DNA from: a virus
IMG/VR virus record: IMGVR_UViG_3300049259_000073
Span: 1 to 36,341 of that record
Length of the DNA stretch: 36,341 nt
Strand: one strand, 5' to 3'
Part shown: piece by piece, positions 20,496 through 30,097 of the stretch
Position numbering within the stretch: the stretch's first letter is position 1
Layout of the letters: each line of letters opens with the position of its first letter
Program-made: the position numbers and the translations under genes
Notes under the pieces: generated by a model
Seen by the model: only the letters and a program-made list of their open reading frames with translations
Told to the model about the DNA's origin: nothing
The model's database searches: none

Positions 20496-23474
20496 ATGGC
20501 CCTCCAGCCCCAGCCCGTCGTTGTGCCGGTCGGCGGCGGCATCGCCAACGACACGGCCGACAAGCTGCTGCCCAACGGCAAGCTGCTGCTGCTCGAAAAC
20601 AGCTACGTCAACCAGACCGGGAAGCTTCAGAAGCGGCCTGGCTCGGTGGCGATGCCCACCGCGATCGCCCCCAGCGGCGCGCTGGCGAACATCTGGCGCC
20701 TGATCACCCACAAAGATGCCCTTGTCGCCCTGTCAAAGACGGCCGGCATTTTCGCGGGTGGCGCGCCGTCCTATCGCTGGTCGCCAGCCGCGTCAGCGTG
20801 GGCGCCCGCGACCGTCGAAGGACTGGGCGGCAGCGTGTCGAAGCGGGCCACCACCGCACTGTCGCTGCGCAAGCTGCCCTATGCCGGCGCCGGGTTCAAG
20901 ACACACGACCCGGACATGGCCGTCTCTGGCAATTACATCGCCCTGTCTTTCAACGATGGCGGCAGCACCGGGTCGGCCTACGAATTCATCATCGACCGAA
21001 CGACGGGCAAGGTCATCTACAAGAACATCGTCTCTGGCAGCCGGCAGCGTGTCCTGCTGGTCAATGGGGCGTTTGTGTTCACGTGGGTAAACTGGGCCGA
21101 CAACAAGGTCTATTTCGATAAATGGACCGTGGCGAACCTGGCCACGGTCGGAACGCCGACGCAGACATCGGTAGCCGCCAGCGCCCACACGACCAATCCA
21201 TTCCTGGACGCAATGGCAACGGGAGCCGACACGATCGCGGTGGCGTACCAAAGAGCTGACAATACCGTCCACGGCATCCAATACACAGTCAGCACGGGCG
21301 TCGCCAGCGCAACGTTTCAATATCGCGACAGCGCGGTGGCGACCATCGCCGCTTCACAGTGTCTCGGCTGGGCCGCGCAGATTTTCGCGACGTCGCCGGT
21401 CCTGGTGGTTGCCGACGCGACAGCTGGTGTAAAGGGACATATTTTTGCCAGCGGGGTAGCCTCTCCGGCTACGACGTCAGCGGTAATAGACGCCGGCGCC
21501 ACAGCCAGCGTCAGAAACATCACCGGCGTGACAGTCTCGGCGGCTAATTACAACGTCTTTTACGAGGTCACCGCATCACCGACTTATTCAACGTCCATCA
21601 AGGTCGGTAAGAACATCGGCGGCGTCGTCACCTTGGCAGTCTGGCAGCGCTCTGTCGGCCTTCGTTCTCGCCCCATCGCTGGCCCCGACGGCGCGACCTA
21701 CCTGGTCGGCGGCTACAACTCGACGACCCAGCCGTCATTTTTCTTGTTTCGCGCCGACGTGGACCCGACTGCAAACACTCTCAACCCGCCATCGGCGCGA
21801 ATCCTCACTTGGCAGGCCGAGGGACAGACCACCAGGGCCGGCGCCCTTGTCTCGGTCGTGTCTGTCACCGGCGGGTTGGCAGTGTCCCTGCCGATCAAGA
21901 CCCGGATTGAGTCGAGCGGTGGGACAGGGGTGTACTTCGACACCGGGGCGGCGCTCATGCAAATCGGATTCGACGATGTGACCCTGGGGCGCCACCGCGA
22001 GTCCGCCGACGTCACCTACGTACCAGGCGCGATGCTCATGGCCTTCGATGGTGACGAGTACACCGAGGCGAACCAGCACGTTTACCCAGAGGGGCTGACC
22101 GCGGCGTCCATCGCTGCCGGCGGCGCCCTGGTGGTCGGCGGCGTGTATAATTACAAAGCCGTTTACCGCTGGTTTGACTTCCAGGGGCGCCTCCATCGGT
22201 CGACCCCGTCGGATGCGGTTCAGCTCACGCTGGCTGCGGCCAGCGACACCGCTCAGGTCGTGGTCCCCAACGATCGTCTATCGTCGGTCCAAGACAACCG
22301 CCTACAGGTTGAGCTGTATCGAACCATCAACGGCGGGACGGCTTATTTTCGTGTTGCGACCACGGGCGGGGTCGTTTCCAGCGACACTGTTACATTCAGC
22401 GACGGCGTCTCTGACACTAATTTGCAGTCGGGCGAGCTTCTTTACACGTCGGGCGGTGTTCTTCCATCTCAGCCAGCCCCCGCGCTGTTCGCGATCGAGC
22501 AGTTCGATCAGCGCCTGGTGGGCATCGACGCTGAGAACCGCTCCCTGATTCGCATGACGTCGCAGTTCGTCGACGGCGTGGCACCCGCCTGGAATGAGAA
22601 TCTGACCATCCGCCTCAACACCCAATGGGGCGATGCGACGGGCGTCGTGGCGATGGACGACAAGCTGCTCATCTTCTTTCGCAACGCGATTTACTACATC
22701 AGCGGCGCCGGGCCGAACGCGTCGGGCCTGGGCACGTACAATAGTCCCGCGCTCATCGCCAGCGGCACCGGGTGCGCCGAGAATCAGTCGAACTCGATTA
22801 TCTACACCGGCCGCAGCGTGATGTTCCTGGCGGACGTGGGCATCCAGGAGATCAGCCGGGGCCTGGCCATCACGGACAAGGGCATGCCGGTGCAGAAGTA
22901 CACCGACGCGGGCGTAGTGGTGACCGCGGCGATCCAGCACCCGAAGGTCAGCCAGATCCGCTGGTACACCACGGGCGGAACGACGCTGGTCTACGACTAC
23001 CTGCACGAGGTGTGGAGCGTCTTCACCGGACAGGCGTCGGTCACGGCGGCGATGTGGGCGCAAACACCCGTCTACGCCAACACCAACATCGTCCTTGCCG
23101 AAGCGGCGGGCGTCTTCACCGAAAACGCCGTCGCGTACGCGCAGAAGATCACATCGCCCGACCTGGCGCTGGCGGGGCTGGACAACTTCTTTCGCCTGTA
23201 CGCCCTGCACGGCGTCGGGGAGTGGTTGTCCGCCCACACGCTGGCCATCACGCTGGTGTACGACTATGACGCGGCCAACCCGGTCAACGTCACCGTCACG
23301 CCCAACAACCTGTGGGAGTGGGCTTACGAAAACGCCCGCAAGTGCACGACGGTGCGCGTGACGCTGTCGGACGGGGCGTGTACCGGGGCGGGTTTTTCGA
23401 TCGAGGCGCTGGCGTTTGAGATCGGGGTCAAGCCGGGCCTGCGGCGGTTCAGCGACGACAAGCGGGCCCAGTAA
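20496..23474 (+). CDS. tail nozzle / tail tubular B-like protein
   Basis: This 992-residue protein is almost all beta, with many repeated blade-like segments. Examples are FDQRLVGIDAENRSLIRMTS, GVVAMDDKLLIFFRNAIYYI, SIIYTGRSVMFLADVGIQEI and VSQIRWYTTGGTTLVYDYLH. The pattern suits a beta-propeller nozzle like T7 gp12 or P22 gp10. It would close the short tail and contact the receptor. The position after the adaptors supports this. ATG 20496 is preferred to TTG 20490 because it keeps the 20-22 nt spacing from the GTAATC element. Its stop lies within the next GTAATC copy. Confidence 0.82.
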   Translation: MALQPQPVVVPVGGGIANDTADKLLPNGKLLLLENSYVNQTGKLQKRPGSVAMPTAIAPSGALANIWRLITHKDALVALSKTAGIFAGGAPSYRWSPAASAWAPATVEGLGGSVSKRATTALSLRKLPYAGAGFKTHDPDMAVSGNYIALSFNDGGSTGSAYEFIIDRTTGKVIYKNIVSGSRQRVLLVNGAFVFTWVNWADNKVYFDKWTVANLATVGTPTQTSVAASAHTTNPFLDAMATGADTIAVAYQRADNTVHGIQYTVSTGVASATFQYRDSAVATIAASQCLGWAAQIFATSPVLVVADATAGVKGHIFASGVASPATTSAVIDAGATASVRNITGVTVSAANYNVFYEVTASPTYSTSIKVGKNIGGVVTLAVWQRSVGLRSRPIAGPDGATYLVGGYNSTTQPSFFLFRADVDPTANTLNPPSARILTWQAEGQTTRAGALVSVVSVTGGLAVSLPIKTRIESSGGTGVYFDTGAALMQIGFDDVTLGRHRESADVTYVPGAMLMAFDGDEYTEANQHVYPEGLTAASIAAGGALVVGGVYNYKAVYRWFDFQGRLHRSTPSDAVQLTLAAASDTAQVVVPNDRLSSVQDNRLQVELYRTINGGTAYFRVATTGGVVSSDTVTFSDGVSDTNLQSGELLYTSGGVLPSQPAPALFAIEQFDQRLVGIDAENRSLIRMTSQFVDGVAPAWNENLTIRLNTQWGDATGVVAMDDKLLIFFRNAIYYISGAGPNASGLGTYNSPALIASGTGCAENQSNSIIYTGRSVMFLADVGIQEISRGLAITDKGMPVQKYTDAGVVVTAAIQHPKVSQIRWYTTGGTTLVYDYLHEVWSVFTGQASVTAAMWAQTPVYANTNIVLAEAAGVFTENAVAYAQKITSPDLALAGLDNFFRLYALHGVGEWLSAHTLAITLVYDYDAANPVNVTVTPNNLWEWAYENARKCTTVRVTLSDGACTGAGFSIEALAFEIGVKPGLRRFSDDKRAQ

Positions 23475-23484
23475 TCAGGCGCGC
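23471..23484 (+). promoter_or_regulatory. GTAATC element, copy 6
   Basis: GTAATCAGGCGCGC overlaps the nozzle stop codon (TAA 23472-23474). Its first base is 22 nt before ATG 23493. The sequence up to the start has no Shine-Dalgarno. Confidence 0.55.
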
Positions 23485-23492
23485 GATGACAG

Positions 23493-25607
23493 ATGGCCGT
23501 CTATCAACAGTCCTGGACCATCAAGGGGCCGCAGGATTACGTCGACGTGGTCGGCAAGGACGGCCACATATACCGGGTTCCGTCAGGACATGGGGCCGAC
23601 GTCCAGCAGGAGGCCGACAACCCCAAGAACCCGACGGGCGTGCCAATCAAGGACCTGGGCGTTGCGCCAGCCGGCAAGACGAGGACGAACCCCGATGGGT
23701 CAACGTGGACATGGAATGGGCAGTCATGGGATCAAACATCGCCACCGACCAGGCCAGCCGTGAGTGAACCGGCGCCCGCCCCGGCTCCCAATCTGCCACC
23801 CGGCTCCACAAGGCCAAACTCCGACGGATCGTCCTGGGTCTGGGATGGCAAATCGTGGGCGCTCAAGGGAGCAGATCCCAACAGCCCGTTCGCGTCGCCC
23901 GCAGCGCCAGCAGCGCCGACCACGCCCGCCCCCGGATGGAGCGCCGGGACCTGGGCCGGTCCGCCGCCCGCGCCTGCCGCGCCCGCTGTTCCAGGGGAGC
24001 CAGCCCCGACCACATGGGTCGGACAGCCAAATTACAACCTCAGCCCCCAGTCCGTTGCGGGACTGAAGGGCGGCGCCGCGCCGATGCCCGCGCCTGGGGC
24101 GTTCCCGTCGCCGACCTACACGCCCGCGCCGCCCGACCCGTCGACCATGCCGATCAACTTCGGCGGCGCACAGCCGACCTTCGACGGCGTGAACCAGCAG
24201 GCCAGCGACGTCACGGCAGGTCTCCGCGCCCAACTCGCCGGCTTGGCCCCGCGGGCAGCCCCGCAGGCTGGCGCGCCACCCCCCGCCCAAACCACGCTGG
24301 CCGACGCCGGCACCCTCCAGCGGGCCGGCGACATCAGCGCCGCCCAGGCCGGTGGTACGCAGCTTCAGCGCGTCGGCAACATCACGGCGGCCAGCGCCGC
24401 CCCGACGTCCCTGGCCCGCGTGGATCCCATCACCGGCGCCACCATCGACCAGGGCGCCTCGAACGAGACCCGCGCCCAACAGGAAACGTCCCTAGCCGGC
24501 CTGCGCGCCGCCGCCACCGGCGCCGTTCCCAGCGCCGCCGAGCTCCAGCTTCGCCAGACGACCGACCGCAACATCAAGAACCAGTACGCCCTGGCCGCCG
24601 CCCTCCAGGGCCGCAGCGCTGGCGGCGCCCTCAAGCAGGCCAGCGACGCCACCGGCGATCTCGACGCCCAGGCAGCGGCGGACGCCGCCGTGTTGCGCGC
24701 CAAGGAGCAGAGCGACGCTCGCAACGCCGAATCCGCCGCCCTGTCGGGCGTGCGCGGCCAGGACATCGGCGTTGCGACGTCGCAAGCCGGCCTCACCCAG
24801 GGCGCCCAGGTGCAGAACCAAAACACCGGCGTCCAACAGAACACCACCGCCGCCAATCTTCAGCAGAACAATCAGCAGTTCAACGCCGGGCTCAAGCAGG
24901 CCGCCGACATCACGAACCAGGGCGTCGGCGTCACGCAGAACGCGACCCAGTTCAACGCGGACACCGACCTGTCGAAGTTCAACGCCGGACTGCGCCAGGG
25001 CGCGGACATCCAGAACCAGAACACCGCGGCGGGCGAGAACAAGACGCAGTACCAGGGCAACCTCGACGTCTCGACGACGAACGCGAACAACGCGACCGGC
25101 GTGTCGAAGTTCAACTCCTCCCAGGCGCAGGCGCTGGCCATCCAGAACACGGAAAACCAGCTCAAGCAGACCCAACTCGATGACACCCAGAAGCAGGTCG
25201 TCATGAACGCGATGCTCGTCGCCCAGGGCCAGCAGATCCAGGGCGTGACGAACGCGGGGGCGTATCAGAACACCGTCGCCGGCCTGAGGATCTCGCAGCA
25301 GCTCGCGAACCAGGCGAAGACGGCGGCAGAGCTTCAGTTCGCCAACGGCTTGATCGGGACGTTCATGGGCGCCATCGCCGCATACGCCGCAGCCATGCAG
25401 AGCGGCGGCGCCAACGCGCCGGTGACGATCCCAGGTGTGTCGCCTGGCACGACCAGCAGCGGCGGCACCCCCGCCAGCACGCTTTATCCGCAGGGCGGCG
25501 GCGTCGGCGGGACCGATCGCGGCGGCGGCCAGACCACTGACCAGAACACGGACGAACAGGGCAATCCCATCGGGGAGACCCCCACCGGCCAGGGCGGCGA
25601 CCAGTGA
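23493..25607 (+). CDS. putative ejection (internal virion) protein 1
   Basis: Residues 1-150 of this 704-residue protein hold two copies of an aromatic motif of form P/S-D-G-S-x-W-x-W-x-G-x-S-W (about 66-79 and 109-122) in Pro-rich linkers. The middle is Ala/Gln/Asn-rich, with repeated 'A-G-L-x-Q-x-A-D-I-x-N-Q' and 'L-Q-R-x-G-x-I' units predicting long helices. A hydrophobic segment near the C-terminus (LIGTFMGAIAAYAAAM) and a Gly/Thr-rich tail follow. Low complexity, helix content and place after the nozzle match podovirus ejection proteins, which form a channel across the host envelope. The assignment is by context. Confidence 0.65.
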   Translation: MAVYQQSWTIKGPQDYVDVVGKDGHIYRVPSGHGADVQQEADNPKNPTGVPIKDLGVAPAGKTRTNPDGSTWTWNGQSWDQTSPPTRPAVSEPAPAPAPNLPPGSTRPNSDGSSWVWDGKSWALKGADPNSPFASPAAPAAPTTPAPGWSAGTWAGPPPAPAAPAVPGEPAPTTWVGQPNYNLSPQSVAGLKGGAAPMPAPGAFPSPTYTPAPPDPSTMPINFGGAQPTFDGVNQQASDVTAGLRAQLAGLAPRAAPQAGAPPPAQTTLADAGTLQRAGDISAAQAGGTQLQRVGNITAASAAPTSLARVDPITGATIDQGASNETRAQQETSLAGLRAAATGAVPSAAELQLRQTTDRNIKNQYALAAALQGRSAGGALKQASDATGDLDAQAAADAAVLRAKEQSDARNAESAALSGVRGQDIGVATSQAGLTQGAQVQNQNTGVQQNTTAANLQQNNQQFNAGLKQAADITNQGVGVTQNATQFNADTDLSKFNAGLRQGADIQNQNTAAGENKTQYQGNLDVSTTNANNATGVSKFNSSQAQALAIQNTENQLKQTQLDDTQKQVVMNAMLVAQGQQIQGVTNAGAYQNTVAGLRISQQLANQAKTAAELQFANGLIGTFMGAIAAYAAAMQSGGANAPVTIPGVSPGTTSSGGTPASTLYPQGGGVGGTDRGGGQTTDQNTDEQGNPIGETPTGQGGDQ

Positions 25608-27196
25608 GCGCGCCCGGCGTCGACTTCAGCGACCCGGCGTTCGACCCGACCGCCTTGCGCCGGCGCAACCTGGCGCTCGCCAGCGGCATCATCTCGCCGC
25701 CAGGAGCGCCCATGCCGGGCTCGCCCAGCGCCCAGGACATCGCCACCGACCAGGCCGCCGAGGCTGGCGCGCAGCCTGCCCCCGCCGCCGCCCCGACGCC
25801 CGCCGACCTCGTGGTGATGCTCAAGGACAAGGGCACCCGCGCCGCCCTGTCCAGCAACAGCAGCACGACCACCAAGGTTTCGAAGGAGTCGAAGGCGGCC
25901 GGCGCGGCCGAAGTTGCCGCAATTGCGGCCGAGAAGCCGATCGCCGACCAGCAGCAGGAGATCGGAGAGGACAACGCCCAGGCGCGCCAGGACGCTGCCA
26001 ACGGCGACGTGCTGGCCATCCAGCAGCAGCAGCGCGACCAGGCCGCCCTGGCCGCCGTCCATGATGAGATCCGCGCCAAGAAACAGGCAGCGCTTGACGA
26101 CGCCATCCAGGCGCACGCAGCCGCCACGCCCGGCGACTTTTGGGCCAGCCAGCCCGACGGGGCGCAGGTCCATGGCGCGATCGCCGTGGCGCTGGGGCAG
26201 CTCGGCGCGGGCCTCCAGTCGATGGGCGGCGGCAACGGCCACAACGCGGCGCTGGACATCCTGAACCGCCGCCAGGACCAGTTTTACGCGCTTCAGAAAG
26301 AGAAGCTGGACCACACCAAGGACAACGTGCTGATGGCCCGCGCTGGCGTGAAGGACGCCGACGAAGCGCGCCAGATCGCGCAGACCACGCTGGGCGCGAA
26401 GTACATTCTCGGCCTGGAGGCCACGAAGGCGCAGCTTGCGCAAGGGCTGGCCGCCCAGGGCAAGAGCCAAGCCGAGGTCGATGCGGCGCTGAAGAAGGCC
26501 GGGCTTGACGAGAAGATCGCGGCGCTGAGGGTCCAGCTGACCACGCCGACGAACACGCAGGTCACCAGCAGCTTCAACGGCACGGCGGCGCTTGGCGCGC
26601 TCGACGGCGCCGTGAAGGCGGGCCAGGCCAAGGCGAAAGCCGGCGGCAGCCTCGATTTCTTCGACCCGGAGACGGGAGAGAAGCTTGGATCGGCGCGCAC
26701 CACGCGCGACCTGGGCGTGGCATCGAAGACGCTGGAGGCGACGAACGTCGTCAAGGGTGACGTCAAGAACCTGCGCGACTTCTACGCCGCCAACCAAGGC
26801 CGCATCTTTTCCCCGGAAAAACGAGAGACGTTAGAGTCGTTGCGCAACACTCTGACGGGCCACATCCTCACGATGAACAACCAGAGCGGCAGCGACTTCA
26901 AGATCAAATTCGACGCCGGGATGGTGCCCCACGCGGGCGACATTTTGCAGATGAACCAGAACGCCACGCCGAAGCTGGACATCCTCGACAACGAGATCGC
27001 CCACATCCGCGACACGACGCTGCGGGCCCGCGGGATCACCGGCTCGCCGTCCGAAAGCTCCGCCGTCGGCAACCCCACCGGCGCGCCGGCATCGACCGCG
27101 GCCAGCGGACCACCTCCAGGCTCTCAGCGCGGCACGTACCGCGGCAAGGCCGGGTATCTCACCGCGGACGGTGTCTTTCACGCCGACGGGGAATAG
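25604..27196 (+). CDS. putative ejection (internal virion) protein 2
   Basis: This 530-residue protein starts at GTG 25604 in a GTGA overlap. It is Ala/Gln-rich with long helices (DQQQEIGEDNAQARQDAANG, RQDQFYALQKEKLDHTKDNV, KKAGLDEKIAALRVQL). A Gly-rich hydrophobic stretch (IAVALGQLGAGLQSMGGGNG) is a possible membrane-interacting part. A more globular region about 370-470 and a short C-terminal domain (RGTYRGKAGYLTADGVFHAD) complete it. The order and composition resemble the internal core proteins of P22/T7-like phages. No enzymatic motif is seen. Confidence 0.68.
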   Translation: MSAPGVDFSDPAFDPTALRRRNLALASGIISPPGAPMPGSPSAQDIATDQAAEAGAQPAPAAAPTPADLVVMLKDKGTRAALSSNSSTTTKVSKESKAAGAAEVAAIAAEKPIADQQQEIGEDNAQARQDAANGDVLAIQQQQRDQAALAAVHDEIRAKKQAALDDAIQAHAAATPGDFWASQPDGAQVHGAIAVALGQLGAGLQSMGGGNGHNAALDILNRRQDQFYALQKEKLDHTKDNVLMARAGVKDADEARQIAQTTLGAKYILGLEATKAQLAQGLAAQGKSQAEVDAALKKAGLDEKIAALRVQLTTPTNTQVTSSFNGTAALGALDGAVKAGQAKAKAGGSLDFFDPETGEKLGSARTTRDLGVASKTLEATNVVKGDVKNLRDFYAANQGRIFSPEKRETLESLRNTLTGHILTMNNQSGSDFKIKFDAGMVPHAGDILQMNQNATPKLDILDNEIAHIRDTTLRARGITGSPSESSAVGNPTGAPASTAASGPPPGSQRGTYRGKAGYLTADGVFHADGE

Positions 27197-28936
27197 ATGG
27201 CCGGCGGCATCAAGCTCAGCCCCGACGAACTGAAGCAGTTCCAGCCGGCGACCACAGGGGTGAGGCTCTCGCCCGCCGAGATGGCCGAGTTCAAGCCGGA
27301 GCCGGGTGCCGGCGAGTCAGCCGGCCGCGGGGTGCTCCAGGGCGCATCGCTTGGCTTTGGCGACGAGGTGGCGGCCGGCGTCGATACGCTGGTGTCCAAG
27401 ATTCCCGGCGTGCGCGCGGTGGCCAACGCGATCCAGGGTGAGAACCACGGCGGCGCGCTGCCGCTGGACAACCCCGATCTGACGTACCAGCAGCGCCGCG
27501 ATGCCTACCGGGCCAAGAACGCCGAGGCCCAGCAGGCCAACCCCGTCGCCTACGGGGCGGGCGAGGTCGGCGGGGCGCTGGCCACCAGCTTCGTTCCCGG
27601 CGTGGCGCCAGCGCGCGGCGCGGGCCTCGCGGCGATGGCTGGCAAGGCGGCTCTTGTCGGCGGCGCGAACGCCCTGGGCAGCAGCGAAGCCGACCTGACG
27701 AAAGGCGAGTTCGGTCAGGCGGCGATCGACACGGGCACAGGCGCGGCGATCAGCGGCGTGACGGCCGGTGCGCTGGGTGCGGCCGGCAAGGCGCTCACCG
27801 GCGGCGCCGAGAAGCGCGCCACGAAAGCGCTGGTGCAGCGCACGCTCACGAACGAGGGCGAGACAGGCGGCACGGGCGGCAAGATTCTGCGCAAGGTGAA
27901 CACGCTGGCCGACGGCAAGGTGGAAGCGGCCGCGCAGCGGGCGGCGGGCGTTGCGGAGGAGAACGTCCAGCCGGCGCCGCTGTTGGATCTCTATGCCGAC
28001 AAGGCCAACCGTCCGATCTTCGCCCGCAAGACGGGCACCGCCATCGCCCACGCCGAAACGCGCCTGGGCGAGCTGGGCGAGGAGAACGCGCAGCACTACC
28101 AGCAGATCGAAAAGGCCGTCGGGTCGGTGCGCCTGGGCGACGTCACCGACCAGCTAGGCCAGAAGATCGAGCAGCTCCGCGCCGACCCAAGCGGCGGCAA
28201 GGAGATGGTGATTAAGGGGCTGGCGGCCATCAAGCAGGAGATCGAAGAGAACGTCGGCTCCGCGGGCGAGGCTGGCGGCGCGTTCAACCCCGACAAGACG
28301 ATCAGCTGGGAGGCCATGCGCCACCGGGTCACGAACGCCCAGGCGACGGCGGGCGCCGGACTGGGCCAGCTTTCGCCGTCGACGGCGGTCAAGGCGGCCC
28401 GCGAGGCCAGCCAGACCATGAAGCAGATCCTGGACGAGCATCTCCAGGTGGCGGCCGACATCGACCCCGGACTGTCGAAGGCCGTCGACGCGATCCGCGC
28501 CAACAACAAGCAGATCTACGGCATCGCCACCATCAAGGAGGCGCTCGCCGCTCGCGCCGAGAAGGAGGCCGGCGGGTCGAAGAACCTCACGAGCATCCTC
28601 CAGCACAGCGCTGCCGCCAGCGTGGGCGCCGCGGTGGGCCTGGGCGCGCACAGCGCTGGCCTGGGGCTCGCGATCCCGGTGGCGGCCTACGTCGCCCCCC
28701 GCGCCGCGAACGCCGCCAACATCGCCCTGGCGCAGCTCGTGCGCGCCGCCGGCAACGGGTCGGTGACGGCGCAGCTGATTCAGCAAGCGATCGAGGCCGG
28801 CGTGCCGCGCGCTGGCGCAATCGCCGCCGCTGGCCTTGCCAATGGCAACCCCACCGGCGCGCCGGCGCCCACGCCGATCCCACCCGCCCCGCCGCCGCTT
28901 CAGCCGCCGCTAGGCATGCCGCTGGCCGGGCGTTAG
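27197..28936 (+). CDS. putative ejection (internal virion) protein 3
   Basis: A 579-residue protein starts at the ATG immediately after the previous stop. The N-terminus (LSPDELKQFQPATTGVRLSP) is followed by GRGVLQGASLGFGDEVAAGV and Gly/Ala-rich hydrophobic helices (about 115-195), then charged helices (about 230-440). A second Gly/Ala hydrophobic region (AAASVGAAVGLGAHSAGLGL) and a Pro-rich tail complete it. The 'QGASLGFGDE' signature is frequent in large phage structural proteins that carry membrane-active parts. Its 3' end overlaps the end of the leftward next gene by 27 bases. Confidence 0.68.
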   Translation: MAGGIKLSPDELKQFQPATTGVRLSPAEMAEFKPEPGAGESAGRGVLQGASLGFGDEVAAGVDTLVSKIPGVRAVANAIQGENHGGALPLDNPDLTYQQRRDAYRAKNAEAQQANPVAYGAGEVGGALATSFVPGVAPARGAGLAAMAGKAALVGGANALGSSEADLTKGEFGQAAIDTGTGAAISGVTAGALGAAGKALTGGAEKRATKALVQRTLTNEGETGGTGGKILRKVNTLADGKVEAAAQRAAGVAEENVQPAPLLDLYADKANRPIFARKTGTAIAHAETRLGELGEENAQHYQQIEKAVGSVRLGDVTDQLGQKIEQLRADPSGGKEMVIKGLAAIKQEIEENVGSAGEAGGAFNPDKTISWEAMRHRVTNAQATAGAGLGQLSPSTAVKAAREASQTMKQILDEHLQVAADIDPGLSKAVDAIRANNKQIYGIATIKEALAARAEKEAGGSKNLTSILQHSAAASVGAAVGLGAHSAGLGLAIPVAAYVAPRAANAANIALAQLVRAAGNGSVTAQLIQQAIEAGVPRAGAIAAAGLANGNPTGAPAPTPIPPAPPPLQPPLGMPLAGR

Positions 28937-29683
28937 CAGCTTGTCCGTGTCGGGACGTGCCCCCGGCGTCGGGCCGCCCTGCTGCTCCTGCTTCTGCTGG
29001 TAGCCCTTCTGGTATTGCGCCAGCTGGAGCGGGCTCGATGTGTCCTGGCCCAACAGCAGCTTCAACCCCTGCTCCTTGCGCCTGGGCAGTTGCCAGTTCG
29101 CGCCGCGCCCCGATTTGATGTTGGCCAGCACTTCGGGCACCACGTCGCCAAGCAGGCCGTAAAGCTGCGGGTACAGCTGCTGAAACGACCGCACCTGGCC
29201 GCGCGATAGGCAGCCCTCGTTCAGGTCGCGCAGCACCAGCAGCGGGTCGTCGGCCACCTGGTAGACGCGGCGAAAGGCCGCCAGGTCCTGGGCGCTGGGC
29301 TGCACTGGCACCGGGCCCGCCGCCGTGGCGCGCTCGCTTTTGGGCATCAGCGGCTTCAGGTATTCGATGATTCGGGACGCCACGTCGACGGCGCCTCTGG
29401 CCAGCGTTGGATCGCCAATGCCGGCGTGGATCGCGTCGCTCTGGCCGATCGAACCGCTGCCCAGCAGCAGTTTCTTGACCGCCTTGAAGTCGAAAGGCGG
29501 CAAGTCCTCGGGCTCGTCGTGGTCGGCGCTGGTGAGGTACCGCCGCATGAGGTCGCTGACCTTCTTCGGCAGCCGGGCGGCGTCGTCCAGGACGTAGCGC
29601 CACGTGCGGGCGCTGGCGTCTAGGAACTTCTCGATTCCGAGGGTGGTGACGACGAGTTCGGGGGTCGGCGGGGCGGGGTCCAT
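28910..29683 (-). CDS. putative virion-associated protein encoded antisense
   Basis: A 257-residue protein on the minus strand starts at ATG 29683; longer starts upstream would run into the divergent gene. It is helical and well formed (LGIEKFLDASARTWRYVLDD, AFRRVYQVADDPLLVLRDLN, VRSFQQLYPQLYGLLGDVVP), ending in a Gln-rich tail (QYQKGYQQKQEQQ). Proteins with this 'VYPQLY...LLG' pattern occur beside ejection proteins in related phages as I remember them, but there in the same orientation. No function is known. Its 3' end overlaps the converging gene by 27 bases. Confidence 0.72.
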   Translation of the reverse strand: MDPAPPTPELVVTTLGIEKFLDASARTWRYVLDDAARLPKKVSDLMRRYLTSADHDEPEDLPPFDFKAVKKLLLGSGSIGQSDAIHAGIGDPTLARGAVDVASRIIEYLKPLMPKSERATAAGPVPVQPSAQDLAAFRRVYQVADDPLLVLRDLNEGCLSRGQVRSFQQLYPQLYGLLGDVVPEVLANIKSGRGANWQLPRRKEQGLKLLLGQDTSSPLQLAQYQKGYQQKQEQQGGPTPGARPDTDKLLTPGQRHA

Positions 29684-29702
29684 CACCCTGGCGCGGCCGA
29701 TT

Positions 29703-29716
29703 GTAATCAGGCGCGC
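29703..29716 (+). promoter_or_regulatory. GTAATC element, copy 7 position (sixth copy in all)
   Basis: GTAATCAGGCGCGC is followed by GATGG, as at 23471. It lies in the divergent gap between the leftward gene start (29683) and the rightward ATG 29723, which is 20 nt from its first base. It marks the restart of rightward genes after an antisense gene, as at 20475. Although labelled by order along the map, only six copies exist. Confidence 0.55.
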
Positions 29717-29722
29717 GATGGC

Positions 29723-30097
29723 ATGCGGGACGACATCTTTTCGGCACCACTGCCAGCGGCCCCCGGCTCGGGCGCCGCCATCACACTTTTCGACAGTGCT
29801 TCGCTGGTGGCGGGGTTCGGTCCGCAGACCCGCAAAATCATCGCCAACATCCGGACGTCGCACATCTCGGGCGCTGGCGGCCTGGAATTTCAGGTGACAT
29901 GGGACGGCGGCCTGACCTGGAATGACATCGTGTCTTACACGGTGCCTGCGCTGACCGCCGGCGTGCCGTTTTCGTCCTACGAGGTCGCCGCGAATGGGTT
30001 GCCGCGCTGGCGCATTCAGTACACGAACAGCTCCAACGTACTGACGACCTGGCAGGGGAATATCGAGGCCATCTTCGACGAACGGGCGGCTTCCTGA
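29723..30097 (+). CDS. tail-tip structural protein (124 aa)
   Basis: A 124-residue beta-rich protein (KIIANIRTSHISGAGGLEFQ, VTWDGGLTWNDIVSYTVPAL, WRIQYTNSSNVLTTWQGNIE) looks like a small beta-sandwich. ATG 29723 is preferred to ATG 29718, which is in another frame. Placement before the fibre and esterase genes suggests a distal tail or fibre-connector part. It ends in a one-base overlap with the next ATG. Confidence 0.65.
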   Translation: MRDDIFSAPLPAAPGSGAAITLFDSASLVAGFGPQTRKIIANIRTSHISGAGGLEFQVTWDGGLTWNDIVSYTVPALTAGVPFSSYEVAANGLPRWRIQYTNSSNVLTTWQGNIEAIFDERAAS

